Under the pieces are notes generated by a model. That model saw nothing but the letters and a program-made list of their open reading frames with translations, did not search any database and was not told the origin of the DNA. A program made the translations under genes and the position numbers. A stretch of DNA of 64,000 bases from Pedobacter roseus. GTDB lineage: Bacteria; Bacteroidota; Bacteroidia; Sphingobacteriales; Sphingobacteriaceae. Position 1 is the stretch's first letter; each line of letters opens with the position of its first letter. Positions 34,108 through 42,579 of the stretch are shown here, piece by piece. The stretch lies in the NCBI RefSeq assembly GCF_014395225.1, contig NZ_CP060723.1, positions 3,286,001 through 3,350,000 on the forward strand, given 5' to 3'.

Positions 34108-34605
34108 ATGAAATTTACGATCATCGCACTATTATTTTTTGGTTTTAGCGCAAAAGCTCAGGAAAGCAAACAATTTACCATAGAAGGAAAGGTTAAAGCA
34201 CCATTAACCGTTACTTTAGACAATTTAAGCAGCTATAAATCCGTTAATTTGGATAGTATGACTATTTTTAACCACCTGATGCAGCGTAAAAGCAGCATTA
34301 AAAACATTAAAGGCGTGCTTTTAAAAGATATTTTGGCCAAAGTAGAAATTGATGCCAATTCGCCCAAAACATTGAGCGAATATTACCTCGTTTTTACCGC
34401 AACGGATAATTATAAAGTGGTGTATTCGTGGAATGAGATTTTCAATTCTTCAACCGGAAACCAGATATTAGTATTAAAAAGCTATGATACCGACCCGGCA
34501 AAGGCCGAAAAAGGAAATATTGCCATGATTACACCAAGTGATTTCGCTACGGGAAGAAGATTTGTAAAAGGATTGAGTAAAATTAGCATCTTACAGGTAA
34601 ATTAG
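34108..34605 (+). CDS. Exported SUOX-fold-like protein without cysteine
   Basis: A 165-residue protein with a signal peptide (about 1-17, ending AKAQ). The mature part resembles the oxidoreductase molybdopterin-binding fold (FTIEGKVKAPLTVTLDNL; IKGVLLKDILAKVEI; YYLVFTATDNYKVVYSWNEI), but it contains no Cys at all, so it cannot ligate molybdenum as sulfite oxidases do. It may bind cofactor or a partner rather than catalyse. It is one nt after the TSUP gene. ATG 34108 is chosen since upstream codons read through the TSUP gene. Confidence 0.72.
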   Translation: MKFTIIALLFFGFSAKAQESKQFTIEGKVKAPLTVTLDNLSSYKSVNLDSMTIFNHLMQRKSSIKNIKGVLLKDILAKVEIDANSPKTLSEYYLVFTATDNYKVVYSWNEIFNSSTGNQILVLKSYDTDPAKAEKGNIAMITPSDFATGRRFVKGLSKISILQVN

Positions 34606-34609
34606 CAGC

Positions 34610-34843
34610 ATGGAAATCGAAATCATCAGTTTTGGCCAGATTACTGAATTTATCAAGCATCAAAAAATTGATATCGCCGGAATCACCGATACTGAAACCT
34701 TTAAACGATACATCGAAAATCAATTTCCTGCTTTAAAAGGCATGAAATACAAACTTGCCCTTAACAAAAACATTGTTCAGGAGAATACCGAAATCACAAA
34801 AAAGGCTGTTATAGCCATTATGCCCCCTTTTTCTGGTGGTTAA
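34610..34843 (+). CDS. moaD: Molybdopterin synthase sulfur carrier subunit
   Basis: A 77-residue ubiquitin-fold protein ending PPFSGG. The terminal Gly-Gly is adenylated by MoeB and thiocarboxylated to donate sulfur to precursor Z. KYKLALNKNIVQENTEI and AVIAIMPPFSGG give the strand pattern of MoaD. It lies directly before moeB and moaE, its two partners. Confidence 0.93.
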   Translation: MEIEIISFGQITEFIKHQKIDIAGITDTETFKRYIENQFPALKGMKYKLALNKNIVQENTEITKKAVIAIMPPFSGG

Positions 34844-34848
34844 ATGAT

Positions 34849-35955
34849 ATGAGTGCAGAGCGATATAACAGACAAATTATCCTGAAAGGATTCGGGGAGG
34901 AAGCACAACAACAGCTTTTAAGGGCAAAAGTATTGGTTATTGGTGCGGGTGGTTTGGGCTGCCCGCTGCTGCAATACCTTGCAGCAGCGGGCATTGGCCA
35001 TATTGGAATTGTAGATGATGATACCATTTCGTTATCCAACCTGCACAGGCAGATCCTGTACACCACCGCAGATATCGGAAAGTTAAAAGTGGAGGTCGCA
35101 GCAAAGCGCCTCCAGGAAATGAATACCCAGATCGGGATCATCCGTCATCCGATACGTTTACAAAAAAACAATATCCTCGATATTGTATCCAGATACGATT
35201 TTATCCTGGATGGTACCGATAATTTCGAATCGAGGTATCTGATCAACGATGCCTGTGCACTGCTTAATAAACCGCTTATATTTGCTGCAGTTTCAGGTTT
35301 TGAAGGTCAGTTGGCCATATTCAATACACCCGATCACTTAAGGCCGAGTACCAATTACCGCGATCTTTTCCCCGTGCCACCCAATAAAGGAGAAATACCG
35401 AACTGTGCAGAAAATGGTATTATCGGTGTACTACCGGGTATTTTAGGTACTATGGCGGCAGCAGAAATTATTAAACTGATTGCTAAAATCGGTCAGCCGC
35501 TCACCAACAAAATATTAAATTATAACTTACTTACACAAGAACAATATACCATCAATATCAGTCACGGAAACGGTTATACATTACCCAAAACGGTTGATGA
35601 ATTTTTAAATATGGATTATCAGGATACCAGCGAAGGACCACAGGGATATATAGAAATTGATGCCAGCGAACTGGTAAAACTGCAACAGTCAGAATCTACC
35701 ATTTTAATCGATGTGCGCGAAAAACACGAAGTTCCGGTACTGGATAAACAGATTTACACACAGGTACCCATGTCGGAGTTTGGAGCATTCTTAAATAAAG
35801 AATTTTACCAAAAACACGTGGTTTTAATCTGTCAGCACGGCATTAGAAGTGTTGCTGCCGCAGAGGCATTGCAAGAAAAATACGGTGATGCCAAAAAAAT
35901 CTATAGTTTAAAAGGTGGTATTGTAAAATGGAGAGATCATTTTCTCAAATCCTAA
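34849..35955 (+). CDS. moeB: MoeB-type sulfur-carrier adenylyltransferase with rhodanese domain
   Basis: Adenylates the MoaD C-terminus. The 368-residue chain has an E1-like domain (about 1-255: VIGAGGLGCPLLQYLAAAG; LHRQILYTTADIGKLK; LDGTDNFESRYLINDA; GEIPNCAENGIIGVLPG) and a C-terminal rhodanese domain (about 275-368: LIDVREKHEVPVL; active loop LICQHGIRSVAAAEAL). The fusion can also activate or transfer sulfur. The four zinc Cys of E. coli MoeB are not visible; only isolated Cys remain. Gaps to moaD and moaE are 5 and 1 nt. Confidence 0.92.
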   Translation: MSAERYNRQIILKGFGEEAQQQLLRAKVLVIGAGGLGCPLLQYLAAAGIGHIGIVDDDTISLSNLHRQILYTTADIGKLKVEVAAKRLQEMNTQIGIIRHPIRLQKNNILDIVSRYDFILDGTDNFESRYLINDACALLNKPLIFAAVSGFEGQLAIFNTPDHLRPSTNYRDLFPVPPNKGEIPNCAENGIIGVLPGILGTMAAAEIIKLIAKIGQPLTNKILNYNLLTQEQYTINISHGNGYTLPKTVDEFLNMDYQDTSEGPQGYIEIDASELVKLQQSESTILIDVREKHEVPVLDKQIYTQVPMSEFGAFLNKEFYQKHVVLICQHGIRSVAAAEALQEKYGDAKKIYSLKGGIVKWRDHFLKS

Positions 35956-35956
35956 G

Positions 35957-36400
35957 ATGAGCGAAAAAACGATAAAAAACATATTTGTTAACGGGCCAAT
36001 TGAGCCTGCTTTTATAGCCGACAGCATTGCAAAGCACAGCAGCAAAACCGCTATTGGGGGCCATAGTATTTTTATGGGTCAGGTGAGAAAAGATGAGATT
36101 GATGCCAAATTTGTTGCTGCGATTGAGTATACTGCTTATGAAGAACTTGCCCTCGAAAAAATGCACCAGATCAGGGAAAGCATTTTCGAAAAATACCCGC
36201 TCAACTGTATGCACATTTACCACAGTTTAGGTACAGTTAAAACAGGCGAGATCTGCCTTTTTGTTTTCACCTCTTCAGCGCACCGAAAACCTGCAATGGA
36301 AGCCTGTACGGAAGTAGTAGACCGTTTAAAAGCCGAATTACCAATTTGGGGCAAAGAAATATTCGAAGACGAAACACATCAGTGGAAAGAAAATACATAA
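35957..36400 (+). CDS. moaE: Molybdopterin synthase catalytic subunit
   Basis: With thiocarboxylated MoaD it turns cyclic pyranopterin into molybdopterin. The 147-residue protein shows IGGHSIFMGQVRKDE, IEYTAYEELALEKM, MHIYHSLGTVKTGE, and TSSAHRKPAMEACTEVVDRLKAELPIWGKE read in pieces, with the conserved Arg/Lys of the active site. It is one nt from genes on both sides. Confidence 0.96.
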   Translation: MSEKTIKNIFVNGPIEPAFIADSIAKHSSKTAIGGHSIFMGQVRKDEIDAKFVAAIEYTAYEELALEKMHQIRESIFEKYPLNCMHIYHSLGTVKTGEICLFVFTSSAHRKPAMEACTEVVDRLKAELPIWGKEIFEDETHQWKENT

Positions 36401-36401
36401 C

Positions 36402-37310
36402 ATGGTAAACATCACCAAAAAATCCAACACGCTGCGCATCGCCATTGCCACCGCTACGGTAAAAGTATCGAAGCAGGAAACCATCGATGCCATTGAACAA
36501 CGTAAAATACCCAAGGGAGATGTTTTTGAATTTGCACGTGCAGCAGGATTATTCGGCGTAAAAAAAACCAGTGATGTAATTCCTGATTGCCATCCCCTAC
36601 CAATCGAATATACAGCCATTACTTACCAAATTGAGGGTTTAACCATCATTATTACCGTTGAAGTACACACCATTTACAAAACAGGAGTAGAAGTTGAAGC
36701 CATGCATGGTGCTTCGGTTACAGCTTTAACCATGTATGATATGTTGAAACCTATTGATAAGGGTGTGGAGATCGAGCACATCAGGTTACTAAAAAAATCT
36801 GGCGGAAAATCTGACCTTAAAAATGTAAAATTCCCTGAAATAAAAGCCGCTGTAGTCGTATGTTCGGATTCAGTATTCGGAAATAAAGCACAGGATACTT
36901 CCGGCAAAGCCATTATTTCGCGTTTAGAGCAATGGGGAATTAATACACAGAAATATGAAATCGTTCCGGATGAAATCGATGCAATTAGAATTAAGGCTAT
37001 CGAATTAAATAAAGCGGGTTTTCAACTGGTTATCTTTACTGGTGGTACCGGACTCTCGCCCCGCGATGTAACACCAGAAGCTATTGCACCTTTAATTGAC
37101 CGCAATATTGAAGGTATTATGGAAACTGCAAGGCGTTACGGACAGGAGCGCATGTCCTACGCCATGCTTTCGCGCGGTGTAGCAGGTTTTATAGGCCAAA
37201 CATTGGTATTAACCTTCCCTGGATCAAAAAGTGGTGCTGAGGAAAGTATGGATGCGCTTTTTCCACAGGTTTTACATTTGTTTAAAGTAATTAAGGGAGA
37301 TAAGCATTAA
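36402..37310 (+). CDS. Fused cyclic pyranopterin monophosphate synthase and MogA/MoaB molybdopterin adenylyltransferase
   Basis: A 302-residue two-domain enzyme. The MoaC domain (about 1-145) has KKTSDVIPDCHPLPIEY and EAMHGASVTALTMYDMLKPIDKG. The MogA/MoaB-type domain (about 150-302) has AAVVVCSDSVFGNKAQDTSG, VIFTGGTGLSPRDVTPEA and TFPGSKSGAEESMDALFP. One chain therefore covers the second step of the pathway and the adenylation before molybdenum insertion. This fusion is known in Bacteroidota. It closes the operon. Confidence 0.93.
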   Translation: MVNITKKSNTLRIAIATATVKVSKQETIDAIEQRKIPKGDVFEFARAAGLFGVKKTSDVIPDCHPLPIEYTAITYQIEGLTIIITVEVHTIYKTGVEVEAMHGASVTALTMYDMLKPIDKGVEIEHIRLLKKSGGKSDLKNVKFPEIKAAVVVCSDSVFGNKAQDTSGKAIISRLEQWGINTQKYEIVPDEIDAIRIKAIELNKAGFQLVIFTGGTGLSPRDVTPEAIAPLIDRNIEGIMETARRYGQERMSYAMLSRGVAGFIGQTLVLTFPGSKSGAEESMDALFPQVLHLFKVIKGDKH

Positions 37311-37367
37311 AATGTTCTCCTGTGGTAGATCGCCAGCCAATTGATTATTTAGTTACAATACGTTGAT

Positions 37368-37444
37368 GTTGGTGCGCCACCAACCTAGGAGTCGAATTAA
37401 AAACGATAACATTAATAAGTTCTCTGGCTGGTGGCTCGCCAGCC
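37368..37444. repeat. Two GC-rich hairpins, possibly terminators
   Basis: GTTGGTG pairs with CACCAAC at 37368-37384, and GGCTGG with CCAGCC at 37426-37444. CGCCAGCCAAT also occurs at 37331-37341 as a direct repeat of 37438-37448. They may end the cofactor operon, though T-runs are lacking. Confidence 0.45.
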
Positions 37445-37526
37445 AATGATTAGCTATCGGATGGAGCGCAGCGAAATGGAGAAATCTTTGAACTTATTAA
37501 TAAACTCCTTATTTGCATTAAGATTC

Positions 37527-37920
37527 CCGCCTGCGCCTATCGTGTGGACACATCTTCTTAGTCATCATCTAAGGCGCTATGCTAGCTTGCTTTGAAATAA
37601 TACAGACCTTACCGAATGACGCCGTCAATCCCAAGGGCTGGTAAATCAAAAAAACAGTTGTACAACAGTACAAATCGCACTTCCAAACCTCAAACGCAGT
37701 GGTTTTGTGTTTCATATTTGCAAACATCATTAACCTTGTACTAACAAACAAAACAAAGTGCCACTGTTTTTTTGATGTGTATGGGGTATGTGTAAAAGGC
37801 CCCTTGCTGGATTGACAATGCGCTTTGGGTACTTTGGCGCTCCAAAGTACTATGCCCTCGCGGCACAGAGCAGTAGAAGAATATTATAATTAATTGTGTC
37901 CACACGATAGACACAGGCGG
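37527..37920. mobile_element. MITE-like element with 26-bp terminal inverted repeats
   Basis: CTATCGTGTGGACACA (37537-37552) is exactly inverted at 37895-37910, and the match extends outward to 26 bp with two mismatches (37527-37552 against 37895-37920). The 394-bp unit has no believable gene. Its ends continue into wording of the CGTCATTCCC repeat family (GATTCCCGCCTGCGC left, CAGGCGGAAAGACGA right), suggesting insertion into that repeat. It encloses the nested palindromic repeat at 37624-37868. Confidence 0.6.
37624..37868. repeat. Nested palindromic dispersed repeat, copy 1
   Basis: Outer arms GTCAATCC (37624-37631) and GGATTGAC (37809-37816), inner arms ATCAAAAAAACAG (37645-37657) and CTGTTTTTTTGAT (37764-37776), then a perfect GTACTTTGG/CCAAAGTAC hairpin at 37829-37850. 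A diverged copy with the same arms is at 52499-52740. Confidence 0.75.
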
Positions 37921-38008
37921 AAAGACGAATTCGTTTAAACCAAAAAATATTAAATCTAAACAGCAAAAATCTCTTTTGTGATAAAAAATTAAGTCTTATT
38001 TTTGCCGG

Positions 38009-38350
38009 ATGTCGTCCAAATACAAAACCTTATATTTTTTTCAAAATATCGATACCGCTATCCTAGAAATCCAACGTCTCGATCTGCCCGACAATGCAGA
38101 TGCAGAAGCAACTTACCACTGGCTTTATTATGATAAGCTTACAGGTTCTTTGATTAAATTATGGTTCAGATCGATGGATTCTTCTACTGAAATTGAAGAA
38201 CGTTATTTTGAGCAGGGTTATCTTAAATTCAATAAAACAGAGGCTACATATATCGAAAAGCACAATTCTTCGCAACAAAAGCTTAATAACATGGGTAATA
38301 GAGCCCTCGGTGAAGAGATTAGTACGTTATTGGAAAATTACCTGAAATAA
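38009..38350 (+). CDS. Hypothetical protein
   Basis: A 113-residue soluble protein with mixed strand/helix content (KYKTLYFFQNIDTAILEIQ; HWLYYDKLTGSLIKLWFRSM). There is no signal peptide, cysteine or known motif. ATG start and normal codon usage. It ends 1 nt from a convergent gene. A leader with TTATTTTTG-like wording lies upstream (about 37996-38004), a possible -7 element. Confidence 0.6.
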   Translation: MSSKYKTLYFFQNIDTAILEIQRLDLPDNADAEATYHWLYYDKLTGSLIKLWFRSMDSSTEIEERYFEQGYLKFNKTEATYIEKHNSSQQKLNNMGNRALGEEISTLLENYLK

Positions 38351-38351
38351 T

Positions 38352-39023
38352 TTAAGCCATTTCGGGTAGTTCCGACTCAAGTCCAACTTTACTTAACGGG
38401 TACCTTGAAATATGAAATGTTTTAAGGGAACTACGAAATTGAGGATACCATTCTTCGTTTTGCATCTTTTCTAAAAGTTGAGTGCAAGAAAGTACATCGG
38501 CATCAGCCTGATTTAATGCTTTTGCCACATAGCTTACCACTTCCCATATACCTTCCATCATAAAAAACCTAAAAGTGGATAGAATTGCCGACCATTGCAC
38601 TTTTTTGGCCTGTAACAGAAAAAACCTCGAAACGGGACTGCACAAACGTTTAAAGGCCATATAATCTTCTTCTGCTCCTTCAAGATCTAAAAGTCCGTCG
38701 CTGTAAGGTAGATTTACAATTTCAGCCTCAATTTTATCAAGACCATGGTAATAAACGCTCCCTGCACATATAGAAGATATGGATATTAACGATAAATGAT
38801 CATAAATTTCGGGATGCATTTTCAATTTGCCATTGCGTACAAATATGAGTCCGCCCTTTTTTGCGGTACCCATCTGCGTGTTCATCGCCGATAAACTTAA
38901 AAGCTCAAATTCGGCTTCAAAGTTTAACGCCATTACAAACTGTGCCGCGGCCATAAAAGTGCCCCGATCAAGAGGTTTGTTGCTGATAACAGGTTCCTGA
39001 ATTGAAAAAATAGAAAGTTGCAA
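38352..39023 (-). CDS. Hypothetical protein
   Basis: A 223-residue soluble, probably helical protein (FMAAAQFVMALNFEAEFELL; LCSPVSRFFLLQAKK; GIWEVVSYVAKALNQADADV). I recognise no family. The first codon seems to be TTG at 39023, because an in-frame stop lies 6-9 nt upstream; the next ATG is at 38954 and would shorten it by 23 residues. Confidence 0.6.
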   Translation of the reverse strand: MQLSIFSIQEPVISNKPLDRGTFMAAAQFVMALNFEAEFELLSLSAMNTQMGTAKKGGLIFVRNGKLKMHPEIYDHLSLISISSICAGSVYYHGLDKIEAEIVNLPYSDGLLDLEGAEEDYMAFKRLCSPVSRFFLLQAKKVQWSAILSTFRFFMMEGIWEVVSYVAKALNQADADVLSCTQLLEKMQNEEWYPQFRSSLKTFHISRYPLSKVGLESELPEMA

Positions 39024-39222
39024 AAAATCTTAATTTGTTTAGTTCCGGCCGAGTAGATCGACAATAGCAAAAATAAAAATCCAATCCACAAAACAACGAT
39101 GTAATACGCAGTTAAAATAGTTTAAAACGGTAATTGGCTAGAAATGAGAAAGAAATTTTTTCAGCCTTTTTGTTCAGTAAATAAATCATTTGATTTAAAT
39201 AACAGGATACTGAATTTTGGAC

Positions 39223-39249
39223 AAAAAAAAAGCAGGACTAAATCCTGCT
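39223..39249 (-). terminator. Terminator of the cold-shock gene
   Basis: AGCAGGA pairs with TCCTGCT (39231-39249) around a 5-nt loop, followed on the minus strand by eight Ts. It lies 20 nt past the stop codon. Confidence 0.85.
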
Positions 39250-39269
39250 CAAAATCTTTTGGGGAAGAA

Positions 39270-39458
39270 TTAAACAACTCTTACTTTCACTGCATTAAGG
39301 CCTTTTTTGCCTTCTTGAACTTCGTATTCAACTGTATCATTTTCTCTGATTTCGTCAATCAGGCCTGATGCATGCACAAAAATCTCAGATCCGTTTTCTT
39401 CTTTAATGAAGCCAAAGCCTTTTTCTGAGTTAAAAAATTTTACTGTTCCGTTTTTCAT
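39270..39458 (-). CDS. Cold-shock protein, CspA family
   Basis: A 62-residue single cold-shock domain that binds single-stranded RNA or DNA. It has MKNGTVKFFNSEKGFGFIKE (RNP1) and SEIFVHASGLID (RNP2), ending GLNAVKVRVV. The ATG at 39458 gives the normal length; the longer frame upstream reads into the promoter. Promoter and terminator are both visible, so it is a single, probably strongly expressed gene. Confidence 0.95.
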   Translation of the reverse strand: MKNGTVKFFNSEKGFGFIKEENGSEIFVHASGLIDEIRENDTVEYEVQEGKKGLNAVKVRVV

Positions 39459-39485
39459 TATACTGGATGTTTTTAAATTAAAATT

Positions 39486-39516
39486 CAAAAATAGGATTAA
39501 AACCCAAAAACCAAAA
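39486..39516 (-). promoter_or_regulatory. Promoter of the cold-shock gene
   Basis: TTTTG (39516-39512), 18 nt, then TATTTTTG (39493-39486) on the minus strand match the Bacteroidota consensus. The leader would be about 20 nt. Confidence 0.6.
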
Positions 39517-39594
39517 TTACTGGCAAACAAAATTGAGTTTACGGCAAAAAAAGATTTAAAACAGCAAAATTTGAAAATATTAAATTGAATCTCT

Positions 39595-39870
39595 CTACTT
39601 AAGTGAAGAATACCAATTGATGGGATGCGATCTTAAATTCATTCCATCACTTTCAATGTGATAAAGGATAATTGGCATGCTGAAATCAACAAATCGCTCT
39701 ACTTTACGGGAGAGTTTGCCCAGAAAATCCATGCTGGATATTCCTTCTTTTAAATGAACATAAATTACACTGCCTGTTTTAAATTCAAAGCGCTCCACCA
39801 CTCCCGGCCACTCTGCTTTTATCCTGGTGAGGAAAGCTTTGATTTTGGTTTCTTCTTTTAGATTTTCCAT
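39595..39870 (-). CDS. Hypothetical protein
   Basis: A 91-residue soluble protein (RIKAEWPGVVERFEFKTGSV; SSMDFLGKLSRKVERFVDFS) with strand-helix alternation and no cysteine. No family recognised. Similar small genes occur singly in Sphingobacteriaceae, but I cannot assign a role. Confidence 0.6.
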   Translation of the reverse strand: MENLKEETKIKAFLTRIKAEWPGVVERFEFKTGSVIYVHLKEGISSMDFLGKLSRKVERFVDFSMPIILYHIESDGMNLRSHPINWYSSLK

Positions 39871-40025
39871 AAGCTTATCAGGGTTTTTATGAATATATGC
39901 TAATTTAAAAAATTATTCCAGATAAGATTAAAATGTAACAGTACCTATACAATTCTACATGTATTTACTGTTGATATAAAATACAATGAAGAATCTTTAA
40001 TTAATGGCTAAATTCTACCCTTCAT

Positions 40026-40117
40026 CGTCATTCCCGTGCAGGCAGGAATCCTAATGCCACTTACCATCTAATCACCTTATTAAAGCATTAAGATTCCCAG
40101 TCGGGCTGGGAATGACG
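40026..40117. repeat. CGTCATTCCC two-hairpin dispersed repeat (family A)
   Basis: Starts CGTCATTCCC and ends GGGAATGACG, with an ATTCCC/GGAAT hairpin on each side of a CTAATGC...GCATTAAG centre. Two other copies lie at 46372-46468 and 57107-57175. Confidence 0.75.
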
Positions 40118-40135
40118 CGACCAATTAACTCCTGA

Positions 40136-42568
40136 TTACTTCACTGAAACAATTTCTACATTTCCGGTTTGCAATCCTTTTCCTTTCACACTCAATTGAA
40201 TTGTACCATCTTTTTTGCCCGATTGAACCACCACTACCAGCTTTCCGCTGAACAATTTCATGGTTGGTTTTACAAAAGATTCTAATGAAGTGGCATCGCC
40301 ATTACAAACTGCTTTGAATGCACCAGCTCCTTTTACTTCAAAATTTAAAGCATTGGTTGCTGTTGGGCAGGGTATTCCATTTTTATCAACAACTGATACC
40401 GTTACGAAAGATAAATCTTTGCCATCAGCGCTAATTTGTTTTTTATCTGGCGTTAATACAATTTTATAGGGTTTACCCGCTGTAGTGATCTTTTCTTCTG
40501 CCACTGGCTTTCCGTTGCCATCAAGGGCTACTACTTTTAAAGTCCCTGGCTCATATTTAACATCCATCCACATCAACCGGTAACGGTTCTGCGGGCTTGA
40601 TTTATCTTTTTTCCGCACCCCTAAACTTTTTCCGTTTAAGAAAAGTTCGGCGCTATCGTAACTGGTGTACACAAAAACGGGCGTGGTTTGGCCTTCTCTT
40701 CCCTCCCAGTTCCAGTGTGGAAGTAAGTGAAGCGTGGGTGCTGTTTTATTCCAGCGACTTCTGTACAGGTAATAACGGTCTTTAGGTAAACCTGCAAGAT
40801 CAGAGATTCCAAAATATGAACTTCTTGATGGCCAGCTGTTATCGTAAGGTGTGGGTTCGCCAAGATAATCAAAACCTGTCCAAACAAACTCCCCGATCAC
40901 CCATGGTTTATCATCCTGCATTACAAAATCATCGTCAGGAACATTAGACCAGCTGCAATATTCCAGGTCGTAAGAAGAGGATTGAAAATCGGGATACTGT
41001 TTATCAAAACCTTTTACAACAGGAAATTTATAGATCCCCCTTGAGCTTACGGTTGATGCGGTTTCTGATCCCAAAATAAATCCCTGCGGAAAAACTTTAT
41101 TGGCTTCCTCGTAAAGATGTACCCGATAATTTAATCCGGGAATATCCATCAGCGCCCCAAAACCTGATTGCATTGTTGCCTTCACCTGATCCATGCCAAC
41201 AGTAACCGGACGTGTTGGATCTTCGCGGTGGAAGATTTCCTGCAACCATTTGGCTCTCTTAACTCCTTCGCCACCAAACTGATCCGGCACTTCGTTCCCC
41301 GAACTCCACATTACGATACAAGGGTGGTTTTTATTCGCCTGCACCAGGTTTACAATGTCTTTTTCAGCATCGGTATTAAAATACAGGTGGTAACCATTTT
41401 CTACCTTGGCTTTCGCCCATTCATCAAAACTTTCGGCAAGGAACATAAAACCCATTTCATCACACAATTCCAGTTGCTCTGGTGAAGGCATATTGTGCGA
41501 ACTACGGATGGCATCGCAACCCATTTCTTTTAAGATGGTAAGTTGCCTTCTTAATGCAGCTGTATTAATGGCCGTTCCAAGCGGCCCAAGGTCGTGGTGT
41601 AAACAAACACCTTTAAATTTTCTTACTTTACCGTTCAAACTAAAGCCGATGCCCGGGCTGAAATTGATTGTTCTGACCCCTAATCTTGTTTTTACGACAT
41701 CTTTCAATACATTTCCTTCATAAACACTCGATACTGCGGTATACAAATATGGGCGCTCCGGACTCCAGAGAACAGGGTTATTGATTTCTAAATTCTGATC
41801 AGCCTCATTCCCAAAAATACCCTTTGCAGTATCAATAGCCACCTGCTTACCCAAACTATCTAAAATCTGCGTAACCAAACGCATACCTTTACCGGTTAAT
41901 TTAGTTTTGATGTTTACTTTGGCAAATTCTCTTTTAACAATTGGCGTAGTAACAGTGATCCCCCATTGATCGATGCTTTTTTCTTCTTTAATAATTAAAT
42001 GTATGTTACGGTACAAACCTGCTCCCGGGTACCAACGCGACGATTTTGCCATATTCTTCAGGTGAACGGCCAATAAATTAGCATTCGCTTTTAGGTCATT
42101 GGTAATATCGATATAAAAGTAATTGTAACCATAGTTCCATTGGCCAACCAGTTTTCCATTGAGGTAAACACGTGGTTCGCTCATGGCACCATCAATTTGC
42201 AGCAAAACTTTTTGGTTTGGTTTAAGTGCCGGAAGACTGAGCTTTTTCCTGTACCAACCTTCACCGATATAAGGCAAAGCTCCGGTTCTACCTGTTTTCT
42301 CACTGGCTTTGGTTTCTCCATTTTGGGTAATTGCGGTTACCTGTTTATCTATTTCTTTATCAAATGGCCCGCTAATGGCCCAATCATGTGGAACAGTTAC
42401 GGTTTCCCAACGCGAATCATTAAAACCAGCTTCGGCAGCATTTGGGAAATTTCCTTTTGAGAATTTCCAGCCTTCATCTAACAGGATTTCGGTTCTTTGG
42501 GCAGCGGCATTTAAATAAGCAAGGCTAACCATAAAAATGGTAAAAAGTATTTTCTTCAATCGGAACAT
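40136..42568 (-). CDS. Exported beta-galactosidase-like glycoside hydrolase, family GH2
   Basis: An 810-residue enzyme with a signal peptide (about 1-23, AAAQ). GH2 domains appear in order: sugar-binding jelly roll (WETVTVPHDWAISGPFDKE), immunoglobulin-like, TIM barrel with GVCLHHDLGPLGTA, acid/base Glu in MWSSGNEVPD, nucleophile Glu in VIGEFVWTGFDYLGEP, then extra C-terminal beta domains (e.g. LTPDKKQISADGKDLSFVTV). In this locus it probably removes galactose from galactan oligosaccharides released by the GH53 enzyme. It is the last gene of the locus, 11 nt after the GH5-like gene. Confidence 0.9.
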   Translation of the reverse strand: MFRLKKILFTIFMVSLAYLNAAAQRTEILLDEGWKFSKGNFPNAAEAGFNDSRWETVTVPHDWAISGPFDKEIDKQVTAITQNGETKASEKTGRTGALPYIGEGWYRKKLSLPALKPNQKVLLQIDGAMSEPRVYLNGKLVGQWNYGYNYFYIDITNDLKANANLLAVHLKNMAKSSRWYPGAGLYRNIHLIIKEEKSIDQWGITVTTPIVKREFAKVNIKTKLTGKGMRLVTQILDSLGKQVAIDTAKGIFGNEADQNLEINNPVLWSPERPYLYTAVSSVYEGNVLKDVVKTRLGVRTINFSPGIGFSLNGKVRKFKGVCLHHDLGPLGTAINTAALRRQLTILKEMGCDAIRSSHNMPSPEQLELCDEMGFMFLAESFDEWAKAKVENGYHLYFNTDAEKDIVNLVQANKNHPCIVMWSSGNEVPDQFGGEGVKRAKWLQEIFHREDPTRPVTVGMDQVKATMQSGFGALMDIPGLNYRVHLYEEANKVFPQGFILGSETASTVSSRGIYKFPVVKGFDKQYPDFQSSSYDLEYCSWSNVPDDDFVMQDDKPWVIGEFVWTGFDYLGEPTPYDNSWPSRSSYFGISDLAGLPKDRYYLYRSRWNKTAPTLHLLPHWNWEGREGQTTPVFVYTSYDSAELFLNGKSLGVRKKDKSSPQNRYRLMWMDVKYEPGTLKVVALDGNGKPVAEEKITTAGKPYKIVLTPDKKQISADGKDLSFVTVSVVDKNGIPCPTATNALNFEVKGAGAFKAVCNGDATSLESFVKPTMKLFSGKLVVVVQSGKKDGTIQLSVKGKGLQTGNVEIVSVK

Positions 42569-42579
42569 GTAATTGACGG

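Larger units (their letters stand above)
37311..38008. other. Gene-free stretch of nested repeats
   Basis: About 700 nt after the cofactor operon contain two hairpins (37368-37384, 37426-37444), a dispersed-repeat fragment (37453-37495) and the inverted-repeat element at 37527-37920. No coding region is supported; a 60-codon frame at 37569-37751 is repeat sequence. Confidence 0.65.

Noticed and set aside
33366..37310. Moco riboswitch within the cofactor operon
   Set aside because: All gaps are under 10 nt and the leader before xdhC shows no convincing conserved structure.
37569..37751. A 60-codon minus-strand frame inside the MITE-like element
   Set aside because: Repeat-derived, with no start context or family resemblance; not a transposase.
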